Part shown: in pieces, positions 11,441-22,586 of the stretch
How positions within the stretch are numbered: position 1 is the stretch's first letter
Layout: each line of letters begins with the position of its first letter
Source: Periplaneta americana
Lineage: Eukaryota > Arthropoda > Insecta > Blattodea > Blattidae
Reading direction: 5' to 3'
DNA: 64,000 nt
NCBI RefSeq assembly: GCF_040183065.1
Contig: NC_091120.1
Span: forward strand, 22,663,708-22,727,707
Notes under the pieces: model-generated
The model's database searches: none
Seen by the model: only the letters and a program-made list of their open reading frames with translations
Told to the model about the DNA's origin: nothing
Program-made: the position numbers and the translations under genes

Positions 11441-12699
11441 ACCGAACATTGTATGATTTTCCAAAGATGGTTTAATTATATAATTTTGGAGTAATCCTTT
11501 GTACTCGTAAGTTCAGAAGAATCCCATCTCTTCCACCCACTATACAAAGATAACTCCCATTTTTAATTATAGATGAAATGCCGTCTGTCCTATGTGGCAC
11601 GCAACAGCTATCGACAAGTCGTTTAGAGGGACTGGAAGGACTATCATCTCAAACTTGGTGTAATTCTGCGTCCTCTTTAATTTTAGATCTCTGCTAGTCC
11701 CATCTCTCTCTTCTTACTACGTTTCTATTCTTTCGTTCTCTCGTTTTAATTTTTATTTTCTTGGCTGATCTATCTCTGTATGAAATGTTGCACAGTCTAG
11801 ACTCCGCTTGGACCATGCTTCTAATTATTCGTCTCAATCCCCATGTTTATACCCCTTGGAAGAAAGAAACGTCGCTAACTTCACTATGGCTGCCCTTCGG
11901 CTCAAGAGCGGACTATGTAACGTATGTGTTTCGCGAAGTTGGGCAGCTGCCATGCTCACCGTCGTGTGGCAATTTACGTTTTGTATTTATTGTGAACTAC
12001 AAAGAAGTCGAAATTGTTTTCACTTAGTTATGTTTAAACGGCGGGAACTGGAATAGTAACAAATCAACACGACTTTGTGGCTGCAGCAATTATTGTATCA
12101 CGGCTTTACATCGCTGCCCCGCTCGGGTTGCTCTACACCTCAAAAGTAAACACGCATTTAGACGACGGCTTAAATAAAACAAGCTGTGATTAAAATATAA
12201 AATTCATAAGAACTTAAGGTTCACTTAGCTCTATAGCAGTGTTTTGTTTATGTGTGTGCATGTGTGTAAACAACATGGCCGCAATGAGGGCACTATTCGT
12301 ACCTTCAACAAATAAAAGCAATAATTATACCTGGTAAGGTTTAACTTTTCTCAGTAGCAATAAAACCAAGTCCCTTCAAATGAGGGTCGAGCTTATAGGA
12401 GGGTTGTAAAATTTCAGTATTCCTTTCAAAACCTTGTTATTATACAGGCTCTCGGAACTCAGTTTCATGAAAGATAAGTTCAGTGACGGAACTATACAGT
12501 ACGAAGAGAGATATTTTTGTTACTTTATTTTCCGCTACAGAAGTATCAACTAGTCTCTTCCGCCTCTGGCATCGCTTCACTCCCCCCATCGCAATAACAA
12601 CACAGACGAGGTAAGACATATCTCCTTTCTCTCTCTTTTACAGTGAGACAAGATACATCACACAGACTTTAGTTAACGCTCTGAAAAGTTTGGATTTAT
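11441..12699. other. No gene recognised; moderately GC-rich 11.56-12.3 kb
   Basis: Two overlapping plus-strand frames (11761-12027 and 11808-12056) have no motif I know. The first starts MADLSLYEMLHSLDSAW. This could be an old element or single-copy DNA; nothing decides. Confidence 0.3.
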
Positions 12700-12732
12700 T
12701 TATTATCAGTTTGACACAAAACGAAACAGGAA

Positions 12733-13323
12733 ATGCATTTTTGCATGAAAAGATGTACAAAAATTTGTCAGTTGTACGTACAACAAAGTATATTCTATTA
12801 TCCATGTGCTAAAAGGATAAATGTTCATCTTCCCTCTTGCTTAAAAAAGTCCCTTGTGCAGACGCTTGTATTTCCCTATTTTGACTATGCTGACTTTTTA
12901 CTGACTGATCTTTCCAGCGACAACAAAACGAAACTTCAACGTGCTCATAATTTGTGTGTACGTTTTGTAAGCAATGTTCGTAAATATGATCACATTACCC
13001 CATCCCTGGAAACAATAGGTTGGCTTAAACTAGATAAGAAAATAGATTTACATTCACTTCTCTTTCTCTTCGAAATCTTGAACTCTTCTATTCCTTCGTA
13101 CCTGTCGTCTCGCTTCACTTACCTTTCATCCCAACATAATCTGAACACATGCTCTCGCCATGAAACAATACTAACAACACCATCCCATCGCACCTCCTCA
13201 TACTCATCCTCTTTCACAATAGCCCTGCCAAGACTCTGGAATTCGTTACCTGCTAGCATCAGGGACTGTCGAAATAAAATTGAGTTCAAACGCAAACTTA
13301 CTAGGCACTTGGTCAGTAATTGA
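12733..13323 (+). pseudogene. LINE RT-polyprotein C-terminus (family C)
   Basis: 196 codons with the post-RT region of a jockey/CR1-like element: SLVQTLVFPYFDYADFLL, LQRAHNLCVRFVSNVRKYDH, LPRLWNSLPASIRDC and EFKRKLTRHLVSN at the end. The YADD motif would lie upstream and is absent. The frame is open to its natural stop, so this is among the better preserved LINE tails here. It is followed by a 3' UTR to about 13670. The related copy at 56.3 kb keeps only the last 40 or so codons. Confidence 0.8.
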
Positions 13324-13670
13324 GACTCGTTCAGACATGGTTTCTTGTAAATAGTTCTCTTAATCTAATACAAAATATTTCAATATCCAGTAATTTCATC
13401 ACTATAGAATTTTGTTATTCTAGGTTTAATTTGTAATTCAGTAAATAGGCCTACAAAAATATTCTTTGTTCTTAACTTATATGATAAATTGTCTAGCTTT
13501 CATTAATCAGGTAATCTTGTCGTACTTTAATTTTTATTGTAATTGTAATTGTAAATTTAATATTAATTGTAATTTTATTCTTCATATTATAGTAGTAATC
13601 CCCTGGTAGAGGGGCAGAGAAGGCCTGAAGGGCCTTATCTCTACCAGGTTAAATAAATAAATACTAATAC
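13324..13670 (+). repeat. 3' UTR, terminal hairpin and (AAAT)n tail of LINE family C
   Basis: It ends with a GGTAGAGGGGCAGAGAAGGCC region that can pair with GGCCTTATCTCTACC, then AAATAAATAAAT. The same end occurs at 56600-56712. The paired structure is likely what the element's RT recognises (established for some LINEs; inferred here). Confidence 0.75.
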
Positions 13671-13783
13671 TAATACAATCACACGAGTAAATACAGCGTG
13701 TCTACCATGAATCTCCAACAATATTGAAAGTTCATTTTTAATTTAATGTCAGGGTGTACAGCTGTGATTCTGGTCAGAAAATA

Positions 13784-13960
13784 ATACGAGGGAGGTAAGA
13801 AAGTAACCTTAATAATTGTTTTATTAATTGAATACGTACAATAAGACTACAAGGACTTCATCACTTTTCAACATAGTATAACAGGAACACTTGCATTGAA
13901 AGTAGTGGAGACTATGTTGAAAAGTAAATTTGTAGTTTTAAATGTTGGAAAACAAAGAAA
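13784..13960. repeat. Mariner-derived terminal fragments
   Basis: ATACGAGGGAGGTAAGAAAG is typical of mariner ends. CTATGTTGAAAAGT occurs in both orientations (about 13868-13882 inverted, 13912-13926 direct). It matches the GDYVEK C-terminal codons of the mariner pseudogene at 57.6 kb. No transposase core is present. Confidence 0.45.
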
Positions 13961-14000
13961 AAAATGGCAGTGAAGTGATAAAAACAGAAGAAAGTATATA

Positions 14001-14343
14001 TTTTTTTATCTATTTTTCGTTGTTGGTAACTCAATAGCATCTATTAGATGCTTTATGGTTGTGCTAACAGATGGAGTTACTTCTCAACAATGTGACGCTG
14101 AAACGTGTGGTCAGATTACTGTCCAGCGACAGTCCTGATGTATTTTTATATTTGTGATGATTGGTTAATTAATATTAACCCGGCACACCCACAATCACAC
14201 TAACATTCATACAAATTTCCAGACTCTAGACACCCAGGGAATTCCTCTTCTTCTAGAAAAATTCACCGAGAGCCGGGAATCGAACCCGGGACCTCCTGAC
14301 CTGGAAGCCAGCATGCTGACCAACAGACCACGGAGGCAGTCAA
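14001..14343 (-). repeat. tRNA-derived SINE (family S4) with 13-bp TSD
   Basis: The TSD AAGAAAGTATATA is at 13988-14000 and 14344-14356. On the minus strand the tRNA-like head is at the right end: A box TGGTCTGTTGGTCAGCATGC, B box GGTTCGATTCCC. The 3' end is the T-rich stretch at 14001-14022. Its 3' region (about 14022-14085) recurs at 59275-59343. Confidence 0.8.
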
Positions 14344-14356
14344 AAGAAAGTATATA

Positions 14357-15534
14357 GAGATTAGAATAAATAAAGTACTCTAATAAGTAAAATAGATATT
14401 AATTAACTTACTATTTCACTAATGTTACCTTCATCAAACTGTTTGAACTACAGTAGACTGTCTATGCCGGAAACAAATTACGATCGCAAAGCATGTTTCA
14501 TAGTACCGTAAAGAATTTGCAATTTGAAATGTTGGCAATCAAAGAAACAAATGCTAGGGTAGTGATAAAAACAAACAAATGCTAGGTAAACGATACAATT
14601 AAACAAATGCTAGGGAAGCGACAGGCGATAAGCTGCCATGATTGGTTGAAAGATGTCCTTTCGTACCGTTTTATTGATCAAAAGTAGTATGACGTAGTAA
14701 AAGTGTAATAGACAAAGCAAAATCATTTTTATTTTGCTTTGATTACGGTATTCAAACTTGTTGAATTTTAAGAGTCCTTGCATTTTTAGTGCCTCAAGGA
14801 CTCGTGTTATGAATTTCATTCAACAATTGCATTCCGAATGTAATTAGCCCATGCTTTACAATATATTTAAAGCTCTTATTTATCTCTTGGCAGCTAAGTT
14901 CAGTGTTAATGAGGCGGACTTCTCCAACGCGCTTCATCGCACTCATTCAAACATTCTCTCTCTTAATATTCACTGGAATCCTGCAGTAAACCTTGTCCAG
15001 AGTCACGATGTCTCATCGTCAAACAATCTCGGGCGACAAATTCTTTCCTTCAATTGCAGTAGCGCTGTTTTTCCTAAGCCATATTTGTAAAGCGACTTGG
15101 GAACTCTATCTGGATTCCTTACTGTCCGTTTGAAGATTTCCTTAATATAGCCCCCTGTCTATAACAACGTCTTTATATTCCTGCCACATAGGATTTATGT
15201 CCGCGCCACCTGTTGGGCGATCTAAATACTAAACTAAATTTATATTGTAATGCCATCCTTGAGCAATCCCACTTCAAATGACCTTCTAGCTGGCTGACTT
15301 TTCGTGGGATTCACGACAAGGCTTACATTGGCTATGAGTGTAACAGTCCGGGTGGCATCGTGAATCCTATGCTGACAGGTAAACCATCCTGCCTCAGCCC
15401 TGACAAAGCCGGAGCCCCAAACCGTATATCAACATGGAAAACTCGCTCTATCACCAAAATTTCGCCCGGCCTATTTTTAAATATTGCTGCTAATACATAA
15501 CTTGTCGCATTGTATTCTTCATCTGACATAATTA
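14357..15534. other. No gene recognised; short local repeats near 14.55 kb
   Basis: ACAAATGCTAGG-type words repeat three times at 14545-14610. The remaining frames at 14.6-15.1 kb have no motif. Confidence 0.35.
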
Positions 15535-15682
15535 GGGACATTAAATCCAGATGTTTGAGATGAACAGGGTATGTAGCACATATGGGCGAATCCAGAAATA
15601 CATACAGAGTGTTAGTTGGGAGGCCAGAGGGAAAAAGACCTTCGCGTTCCTTAAAAGCTATTTGTAAGTGACTAAGTAAATA
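15535..15682 (+). pseudogene. RTE-A C-terminal fragment, internally deleted
   Basis: The plus strand reads LGTLNPDV-like decayed codons, then ESRNTYRVLVGRPEGKRP, and jumps directly to the 3' end GTTCCTTAAAAGC with a (TAAG)n-like tail. The apparent minus-strand frame over this stretch is its shadow. The tail has been hit by the element at 15683. Confidence 0.6.
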
Positions 15683-16699
15683 CAGGGACATCATTTTATT
15701 TTTACTTCAATTTTTATTGTACCTCCATTTCTAAATGTACTTGACTCCCACCCCTTTCACTAATGTCCTTGCTAACGTCAGTCACACAAACTTACAGCCG
15801 CTGTTGCTAGCAGTGAAATAAACAGTACAGAGTACAGTGTGTTTCAGAAATATGTTGCATTTTCTATAGAAAAAAAGCTTATATTATTGAAGTTTATTTT
15901 CACACACGTATGGTGTGTAGCATAACTGAATTTATCTGTGTGGACTGAGCACAAGTGAAGATTAGAGTTACCGAAAGTACGGTACCCTATAATATGGTAC
16001 GGTACTTAACAGCATTATTTAAACAAGAGTTTTGTTGTACTGTTTGTAGGTATGAAGGACGATGATGGAAACTGGAATTACAATATAACCGAATGTGAAC
16101 AAGAGCTTTTCTTTTTTTTTTTTTTCACAGTTTACTGATTATGTCATTACGGAATATTTTCGTAGAAATGTGATTAATCTGGTAGATAAATTTAGAGCAA
16201 CAGAGTGTACAGAAATGAAGAAAAGTGTAAGATGGCCAACAAAGGTGACAGAAGATGATGTAGAAGATGCTAGAGAAAGGATGCAGCGAGGGCCTAATAA
16301 GTCGGTCAAGAAGTTAGCTGTAGAAATTGGGGTTTCTTACGGAAGTGCTCACAAAATTCTCAGGAATAAATTAGGTTAGTAATATGCTGAATAAAGTAGA
16401 CATTACATAATGTATATAACCACCTGAAGACTTGAGTTTGTGAAAAAAAAATTGTTACTATTCTACTGTTTTTTGATAAAATACTGTAAAGTAATGACCA
16501 AACTGAAAATCGTAATACTATATTTCCCTGTAACATAAATGGATACACTACTATTCTCTCCTCCTATAGCTAGTAAAATGATTTGTTTACATATTGCACT
16601 AGCTACTCCAAACTCTTGTAATGGAAGGGGGGTAACAGTGTTTCCGAGTATAGCCAGGTTAATGTTAAAAATGTTAGTAAAATTAAAGTGATGTCCCTG
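15683..16699 (+). mobile_element. TA-flanked Tc1/mariner-like element (family M2), copy a, with transposase HTH remnant
   Basis: It begins CAGGGACATCATTTTATTTT and ends with the inverted AAAGTGATGTCCCTG, with TA on both sides (15681-15682, 16700-16701). Three more copies lie at 24242-25321, 30227-31200 and 45366-46423. This copy alone keeps a readable transposase segment (next entry). It is inserted in the 3' tail of an RTE-A fragment. Confidence 0.85.
16095..16379 (+). pseudogene. Transposase N-terminal helix-turn-helix remnant
   Basis: 94 codons. From about residue 45 it reads VRWPTKVTEDDVEDARERMQ, then KSVKKLAVEIGVSYGSAHKI. This is the second helix-turn-helix of mariner-like transposases that normally lies between the N-terminal DUF4817 region and the catalytic DDE domain. 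The frame stops right after LRNKLG, with no DDE core. The first ~20 residues include a poly-Phe run from a T-tract and are probably not native. DNA-binding only, at best. Confidence 0.7.
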
Positions 16700-16871
16700 T
16701 AGTAAGTAAGTAATAATAAAGTGAGGGAGGAGGAGAGTGTATGTGGATTGAAAGAGAGAAACAGAAGTGTCCCGAGAAAACCCACCTGGATGGAAAATCA
16801 TCGCGCTAGCGATGGGCTAAAGACGCTGCTTACATAACTTCCCTAGAATCATAATTATCTCACGTTAGTGT

Positions 16872-17038
16872 TTTGGGGAGGCCGAGACGTAGATGGGAAG
16901 ATAATATTAAAATGGATTTGAGGGAGGTAGGATATGATGGTAGGGACTGGATTAATCTTGCTCAGGATAGGGACCAATGGCGGGCTTATGTGAGGGCGGC
17001 AATGAACCTCTGGGTTCCTTAAAAGCCAGTAAGTAAGT
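16872..17038 (+). pseudogene. RTE-A C-terminal fragment
   Basis: The plus-strand codons read WGRPRRRWEDNIKMDLREVG, then GRDWINLAQDRDQWRAY and AAMNLWVP, then the stop and a (TAAG)n tail. This is the C-terminus of the abundant RTE-like family. Only the last ~50 codons remain. Confidence 0.75.
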
Positions 17039-17079
17039 ATGTAGTATTGTAATATACAGACATTAAGAAGTAAGAAGTT

Positions 17080-17205
17080 GTTCACTGCTGTGGAGGAACG
17101 ATTAGCATGTTTGACGGTGAAACGAGCGGGCTCGAATTCAAATCCTGATTGTGACAAGTTGTGTGATTGAGGTTTTTTCCGGGGTTTTTCCTCAAGTCAT
17201 TAAGA
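17080..17205 (+). repeat. Degenerate tRNA-derived SINE (family S1-like)
   Basis: An A-box-like stretch (AGGAACGATTAGCATG) is followed by a weak B box and then TTTTTTCCGGGGTTTTTCCTC, the hallmark of SINE family S1 seen at 19.6 and 57.8 kb. Confidence 0.55.
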
Positions 17206-18135
17206 GTAAATTTATTTATTTATTTATTTATTTATTTATTATTCATTTATTTATTTTGCTAATAATTGTAACATAAAATATAATATAAACTGAAAAACTT
17301 CAGCTCGCCCCTGAAAGAGTAGAACTCGTGCTCAGGGGCGGATTCCTTATTTTAAATTAAGAAATATACAACACAATTTGTCTTATGTCTACTACGCAAT
17401 AAGAATATATACATTTAAAATTACAATTTTTCAAATTTTATAAAATCCATACATAACTTTTTAAATTTAATACTAGAACTATTAGAATTGACAAGATTAG
17501 GATATTTAAATATAAATTTGTTATTCTTGGACCTAAATTACTACTATGATTAAATACTGTAGCAGTATTGCATTTTGGTTCAAACAATCTTAAAGAATTC
17601 ATACCTTTGGTTTCATAACTATGAGAATACAGTTCAAAATTATTTCAATTTTTATGTATGAATTTTATTAATACAATATAATAAATTTGTTTTATTTTAA
17701 GAACATTAAAGTCTAAACACAATTTTTGAGATGAAAAATCAATAGGTTTATGAAGACATATTTTAATTATTTTCTTCTGTAATGAATAAAGTGAATTAAA
17801 ATTGGATTTAAATAAGCTACCTCATCCTATAATTCCATACATAATTGCCGATTGAAATAAAGTTAAGTATATTGTGTGTAATAAACATTTTGACAAGTAA
17901 TTCCTCAATAAAATAAAATAATATATTATTTTACGTAATTTATTACAAAGGTAATTAATGTGTTGGTTCCAATTATAAAATTATACCTAAAATTATACCT
18001 AAAAATTTAACTTCAGAGGACTCCTTAATAATCGGACATTTACATTGTATCAGAGTTACGTAATTTAATACTTAATATAGATGTAGGAGGTTTGTTACAT
18101 TTTTCAGATAATGAGACTGGAATAATTTTGGTTTT
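17206..18135 (-). mobile_element. LINE 3' part (family F) with (AAAT)n tail
   Basis: It is nearly co-linear with 31995-32926. On the minus strand the 3' end carries a hairpin formed by GCCCCTGAGCACGAG and its complement CTCTTTCAGGGGC. The upstream region is a frameshifted remnant of the RT-polyprotein C-terminus that the 32-kb copy still encodes. Confidence 0.65.
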
Positions 18136-18137
18136 AA

Positions 18138-18295
18138 TGCTAGGTAACTTTCGGCGCTGAATCCTGGACTCATTTCACTCTCATTATCACGGTATTGGGT
18201 GGAGTTTCTGGGTAGCTCAGTTGGTAGAGCGCTGGTACGTTCAACCGGAGGTCCCGGCATCTAAACAATTTTTCCCTTGAAATTATTCAATAATA
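18138..18295 (+). repeat. Composite SINE: S1 tail followed by S2 head
   Basis: 18138-18195 matches the S1 body (AACTTTCGGCGCTGAATCC... CATTATCAC). It is followed by GGGTAGCTCAGTTGGTAGAG, the A box of S2, with a damaged B box and the S2 end CAATTTTTCCCTTGAAAT. It ends in (AAT)n. Confidence 0.6.
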
Positions 18296-19300
18296 ATAAT
18301 ACATTTTAAAAAGATGTTCTATGAAAATTATTTAAACGTACGACTATTTTATATTGAATAAAAATATAGGTAATTAAATTGTTTTATTTTAAACCGATAC
18401 CAAATTTTACATTACTATGATATAGGCCTACATTTTATTCTGCACCTTAGGCTAGGGAACGGTACTGAAGTAATAGGTGGAAAAGGGAGGGCCTCACTAT
18501 CAAAAAAGCTGAGGAACCTGCTGTAGCCCATAGATCATGTCTGACAAAAACGAAGATTCAAGAACTTAATTACATTTTTCATTTTGCCGCATGTACGTTA
18601 TCGCCCAGACATTGCATCTTTTTATTACGGATTATTTCGATTACTGGTTTGTTTTCTGTGCGGACAGCAGTTGAATATTTTTTATGAGATCTTTACGGCG
18701 TTAAAAGTAAAAGACTTTTCGTTGGACATGCTTAAACACTTTAGAATCTATAGAGATTTATAAAGGCAAAATTACAAATAAAAATAATTTAAATGATAAA
18801 GCTCCAATTGACAATAACATTCTCACTGATCTGTGTATAGCTTTTCAATTTGACCAGCGTAGTCATAACACACGCCGCATTCAGTCGCCTACCCACATCG
18901 GCGTCGCATCTCAGTGAACACCAGCTGATTAGTCGTAAGTATTCATTCTGTACTGTGACCGTTTTCAATTTTAAACACAATATTAAACTTCAATTTCAAC
19001 ATTGTAATTTTTAGTAACATATCAAGAGATTATTCTCCTTACAGATGGCCACTGAAGATAGGACCACAAGTCCTGAAACATGTATGGTTTAAACGTGATT
19101 TTCAATGTGTGTTTTAATATTGTAATAATTATATTGTCTTTGTATGTTACATTTTTTAATCAATTAAATACTTTTGTTTTCCTCCAAGACCAAAGAATGG
19201 CAACTTATCACCGTCAGATTGAACTGCTTTTAGAAATATGTAACACGTCAAAAATAATGGGTTTACTAGAAAGAATGACCTGTGTTGTTTATTATTTAAT
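18296..19300. other. No gene; possible Penelope-like 3' tail near 19.05 kb
   Basis: At 19045-19085 the plus strand reads MATEDRTTSPETCMV. It is comparable in position and motif (acidic pair, then ETC) to the C-terminus of the Penelope-like fragment at 44.2 kb. The rest is AT-rich without motifs. Confidence 0.3.
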
Positions 19301-19302
19301 TC

Positions 19303-19306
<4 letters not shown>

Positions 19307-19357
<51 letters not shown>
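19307..19357. repeat. (GA)n microsatellite
   Basis: About 25 uninterrupted GA units. Confidence 0.95.
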
Positions 19358-19359
<2 letters not shown>

Positions 19360-19554
19360 CGTCCGGCCTTAATTAAGGATGACCACGAGGATCCGGAAAT
19401 TAATAGCAATAATATAATTAATAAAATATGAATATTGTTATAAAAATAAAATGTAATAATTAAGCACCATTGATTATCAATTATAAAATAAAATCTTAGA
19501 AGATGACCTAAAATTATACTTACAAATAAAAGATTTTATTTAAAATTAGCAGTC

Positions 19555-19800
19555 AACACCTGTGGAGTAACGGCTAGCGCGTCTGGCCGCGAAACCAGGT
19601 GGCCCGGGTTCGATTCCAGGTCGGGCCAAGTTACCTGGTTGAGATTTTTCCGGGGTTTTCCCTCAACCCAATATGAGTAAATGCTGGGTAACTTTCGGTG
19701 CTGGACCCCGGACTCATTTCACCGGCATTATCACATTCATCTCATTCAGACGCTAAATAACCTAAGCTGTTGATAAAGCGTCGTAAAATTACCTACTAAA
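19555..19800 (+). repeat. tRNA-derived SINE (family S1), near full length
   Basis: Head: an A-box-like AGTAACGGCTAGCGCGTCTG and a B box GGTTCGATTCC. Body: TTTTTCCGGGGTTTTCCCTC, then GGTAACTTTCGGTGCTGG and ATAAAGCGTCGTAAAAT. Shorter copies are at 57.8 and 58.05 kb. Confidence 0.8.
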
Positions 19801-20319
19801 AATTAGCATATCCTTAATTAAGACCTTCTGAGTGCTATGAACAAATATCTTACTATAATAATACCGGACAGCTGTATACTAGTAGCATTGATGTGAGTGC
19901 GAAATATCGTGGACTTCACATCTAGCGGAGCGGCTTGGAATTACGTCCGCAAATACAAATATTAACATACCGGGATTCGGACTATTGTTTAAAACGTGAG
20001 TTACTAATGTGGAATAATATATGAAACACTTAAGAAACGTTGAATAGTATTTAATGTAACGTTGTTACTGCATAATTATTATGAGAAATATTGCATTCTT
20101 CATATTACTTTCCGTAATTCGTTACATATTTTTTCTTTGGTTTAGTGAGACAAAATCAATTCTGACATTAAGAATGAATTTACAATAATGCTTTATATAC
20201 GCATTGCTGACAACTGCAAAGATAAAATTGATAATAATCTGATGCTTGTAATAATTAGTAAAGATGTGGACAACAATAAAACTTAATTCGATAAAACCTT
20301 AAAATTTCAAAACTTCTAT
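19801..20319. other. No gene recognised
   Basis: AT-rich, stops in all frames, no repeat shared within the window. Confidence 0.35.
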
Positions 20320-20565
20320 TCATTTATTAGGTCTAAATAAAAAAGCTAATTTGTATTTTTCTATCAACACAAAGACGAAGGAATTAGGCCTACTAAAGAA
20401 TGTTGTTGACTCACGTTTTATGATCCCTCGGAAATCGAAAGTACGATTTGGAACAATTTGTAATGCTGTAATTGTAGCAATTACAAACAGCACATATACA
20501 CCCTGACATTTTAACACACTACTAATTAATAAGACTATTAAAACTAGCCCAGCAACAATATACAT
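20320..20565 (-). CDS. Candidate first coding exon with a signal peptide (weak)
   Basis: The minus strand starts MYIVAGLVLIVLLISSVLKC, a good hydrophobic secretion signal. A comparatively GC-rich leader (20566-20700) precedes it, unlike the surroundings. GT dinucleotides right after codon 21 (plus strand near 20500) could be a splice donor, so only the first ~20 codons may be exonic and the rest intron read-through. No family is recognised and no partner exon is seen. Equally possible: a chance hydrophobic frame. Confidence 0.25.
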   Translation of the reverse strand: MYIVAGLVLIVLLISSVLKCQGVYVLFVIATITALQIVPNRTFDFRGIIKRESTTFFSRPNSFVFVLIEKYKLAFLFRPNK

Positions 20566-20842
20566 TGCAGTTGAGTACAGCTTGTTTCGCGGGTTTCACC
20601 ACACCGGTCGCCTAGGTAGCAGCACCAGCGTCGTTCGCGCGCAGAACTGCTAGCTGTTCGGTATTATTATAGTAAGGTATTTGGCAAAACTTCATTTCTC
20701 ACATTAGTTTATTAAGCCGTATCGGACCGTAAAGAAAACAACTATCGCAATGTCCATATGTCATATGTTGTACAGTATTATAGTATTGTGAAATTTTAAT
20801 TTTCCTACCATTTTTTTATTCTTCTATTAAAATTATAGCATA

Positions 20843-21838
20843 CTAGTGGCTTGTGCAGCAAATGCTCCAAACTAAGTTCATAGACGTTAAAATAAACATT
20901 TTTCAGATTTATTTTCAATGAAGAATACCAGACATTCTGAAAGTTATTTGCTTCCATAATAATGAAAGATACTCTCTCTCGAGCCAATACTGAAGAGAAC
21001 CACGCATATAAATATCTACACCACACCACCATTAAATATATGAAAAAGATCCAAATCCACTTGATTAATAGCTATAAAAATATTTGATTTTTAATAATAT
21101 TATTATCTTACGTAAGTTTTATAGCTTTCAGTAACATATACTATATATTATATATAGCCGCCACTCAATAAAATATAGAAATCAAAATCTAATTTAAGTT
21201 ATTCTCTACATCTACTTATATAACCCCAAAACGTTTCACTTTCATATCATCAATATAGCATTAATATGTATAATTAATGAAAAATAGTCACATCATGGCA
21301 TTAACTACAATAATATTTCATTTCTAATGGTAATAATGTCATCAAACCACCTCAAGTTTTGTAGTTTTTAATATCCAATACACAGCTATACCCAGAAAGT
21401 TACACACCACAAAATCGAACCTGTAAATTATTTTTAGTAAGTTAAGTTTTTAATAACCAATTTAATTTGAGTTCTAAATATGTCAGCATTCTTGCAGCTC
21501 ATGGCATTCGTGTAGGTTTAATATTGTTTACTGTAGTGTGTGTTTTGTTTTATTCTGAAATGCAACACGGCCGACTTGATGCTCCCTTAGCTTCTTTGTA
21601 AAGAAGAAGCGAAGCGAGCATCAAGTGGACCGTGAATGCAATTAGCTAGTTCTCAAAACTAACGACAGATGGATTTTGGAAAATAGGAAAATTATGTTTA
21701 AAAATTGACATTTCACTGAAAACTACTATTTTTCCGAAAAACTTTGGGTCCCAAGCTTCAAAATGAGGGGCCATTTATTAAAATCCGTTCAGCCGTTTTC
21801 CCGTAATTTCCATTACCAATTCAAATTATATAAATAGA
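20843..21838 (-). mobile_element. Non-autonomous Helitron-like element (family H1, minus)
   Basis: On the minus strand it starts TCTATTTATATAATTTGAAT after an A and ends with a decayed hairpin (GCATTTGCTGC) followed by ACAAGCCACTAG before a T. This is the Helitron pattern of 5' TC, 3' hairpin, CTRR and A/T flanks. The plus-strand copy at 25749-27034 shares both ends and much of the body. No Rep/helicase is encoded. There is an internal hairpin around 21585-21630 (GATGCTCCCTTAGCTTC / GAAGCGAAGCGAGCATC). Confidence 0.75.
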
Positions 21839-22586
21839 TAGCCTATTAACCTGTTGTATCCTATAGGATACTTTGCGAATTTAAGGGTTAAATAAACGTC
21901 CCTTTTTACGACTTAGAACTTCTGACTCAATCTAGTATTTCAAAATGTTTGCAGTTCTAGTTTTATATTAGTGCAAGCATACAGGAAGACAAAACCGGCG
22001 TCCTGCTCCAAGGCGTTGAGTGTACCCGTTCATTACTTTGTAAATAACACGTAATATGCGACTCGTTGAGTTTTCTAACCTTGATGACAGGAAGTAGGCA
22101 TCTGCCCAGGTTCCTTGTTTTCTATGAGCAGCCGTCACAAGTGACAACACAGATGAAGTTGTTCTCAACAAAACATGCCGTGTTGTAGTACAACACACAA
22201 ATGTCACACGCGACTTGAACAACGATCCCTTAAGCCTCGCTCAATTTGAACTGACTTCGCAACACCGACTTTCAGGGATAATTAAGAAGACCGGATGATG
22301 ACCACGTGTAGACACATACCTGTGATATAGGCTACATGCCCACTATTTCCATAAATGGCCGTTAGGGCCTACTACTGTACGCTTTATTGTCTAAAAAATG
22401 TCATAAATTTTTGTTCGCATCCATACCAATATACTGACATCATTTTCTTAAGGGTATATGTACGTGAACGACCACAAATATTATCAGAAAATGCAGACTC
22501 TAAATTTCTAAAAATTTTATAAGAAAATGACCCCACAATAGGACAAAAGTTACAAGGTACCATAACAAGACTTATTAGAACTTAAA
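21839..22586. other. No gene recognised
   Basis: The frame at 21968-22222 (-) begins MFKSRVTFVCCTTTRHVLLR and shows no known motif. 22440-22560 resembles the inverted flank at 25340-25470 (words such as AAGGGTATATGTACGTGAAC and TATCAGAAAATGCAG), so an old repeat spans it. Confidence 0.4.

Noticed and set aside
15332-15694. 120-codon minus-strand frame
   Set aside because: Overlaps antisense RTE-A codons on the plus strand; no motif of its own.
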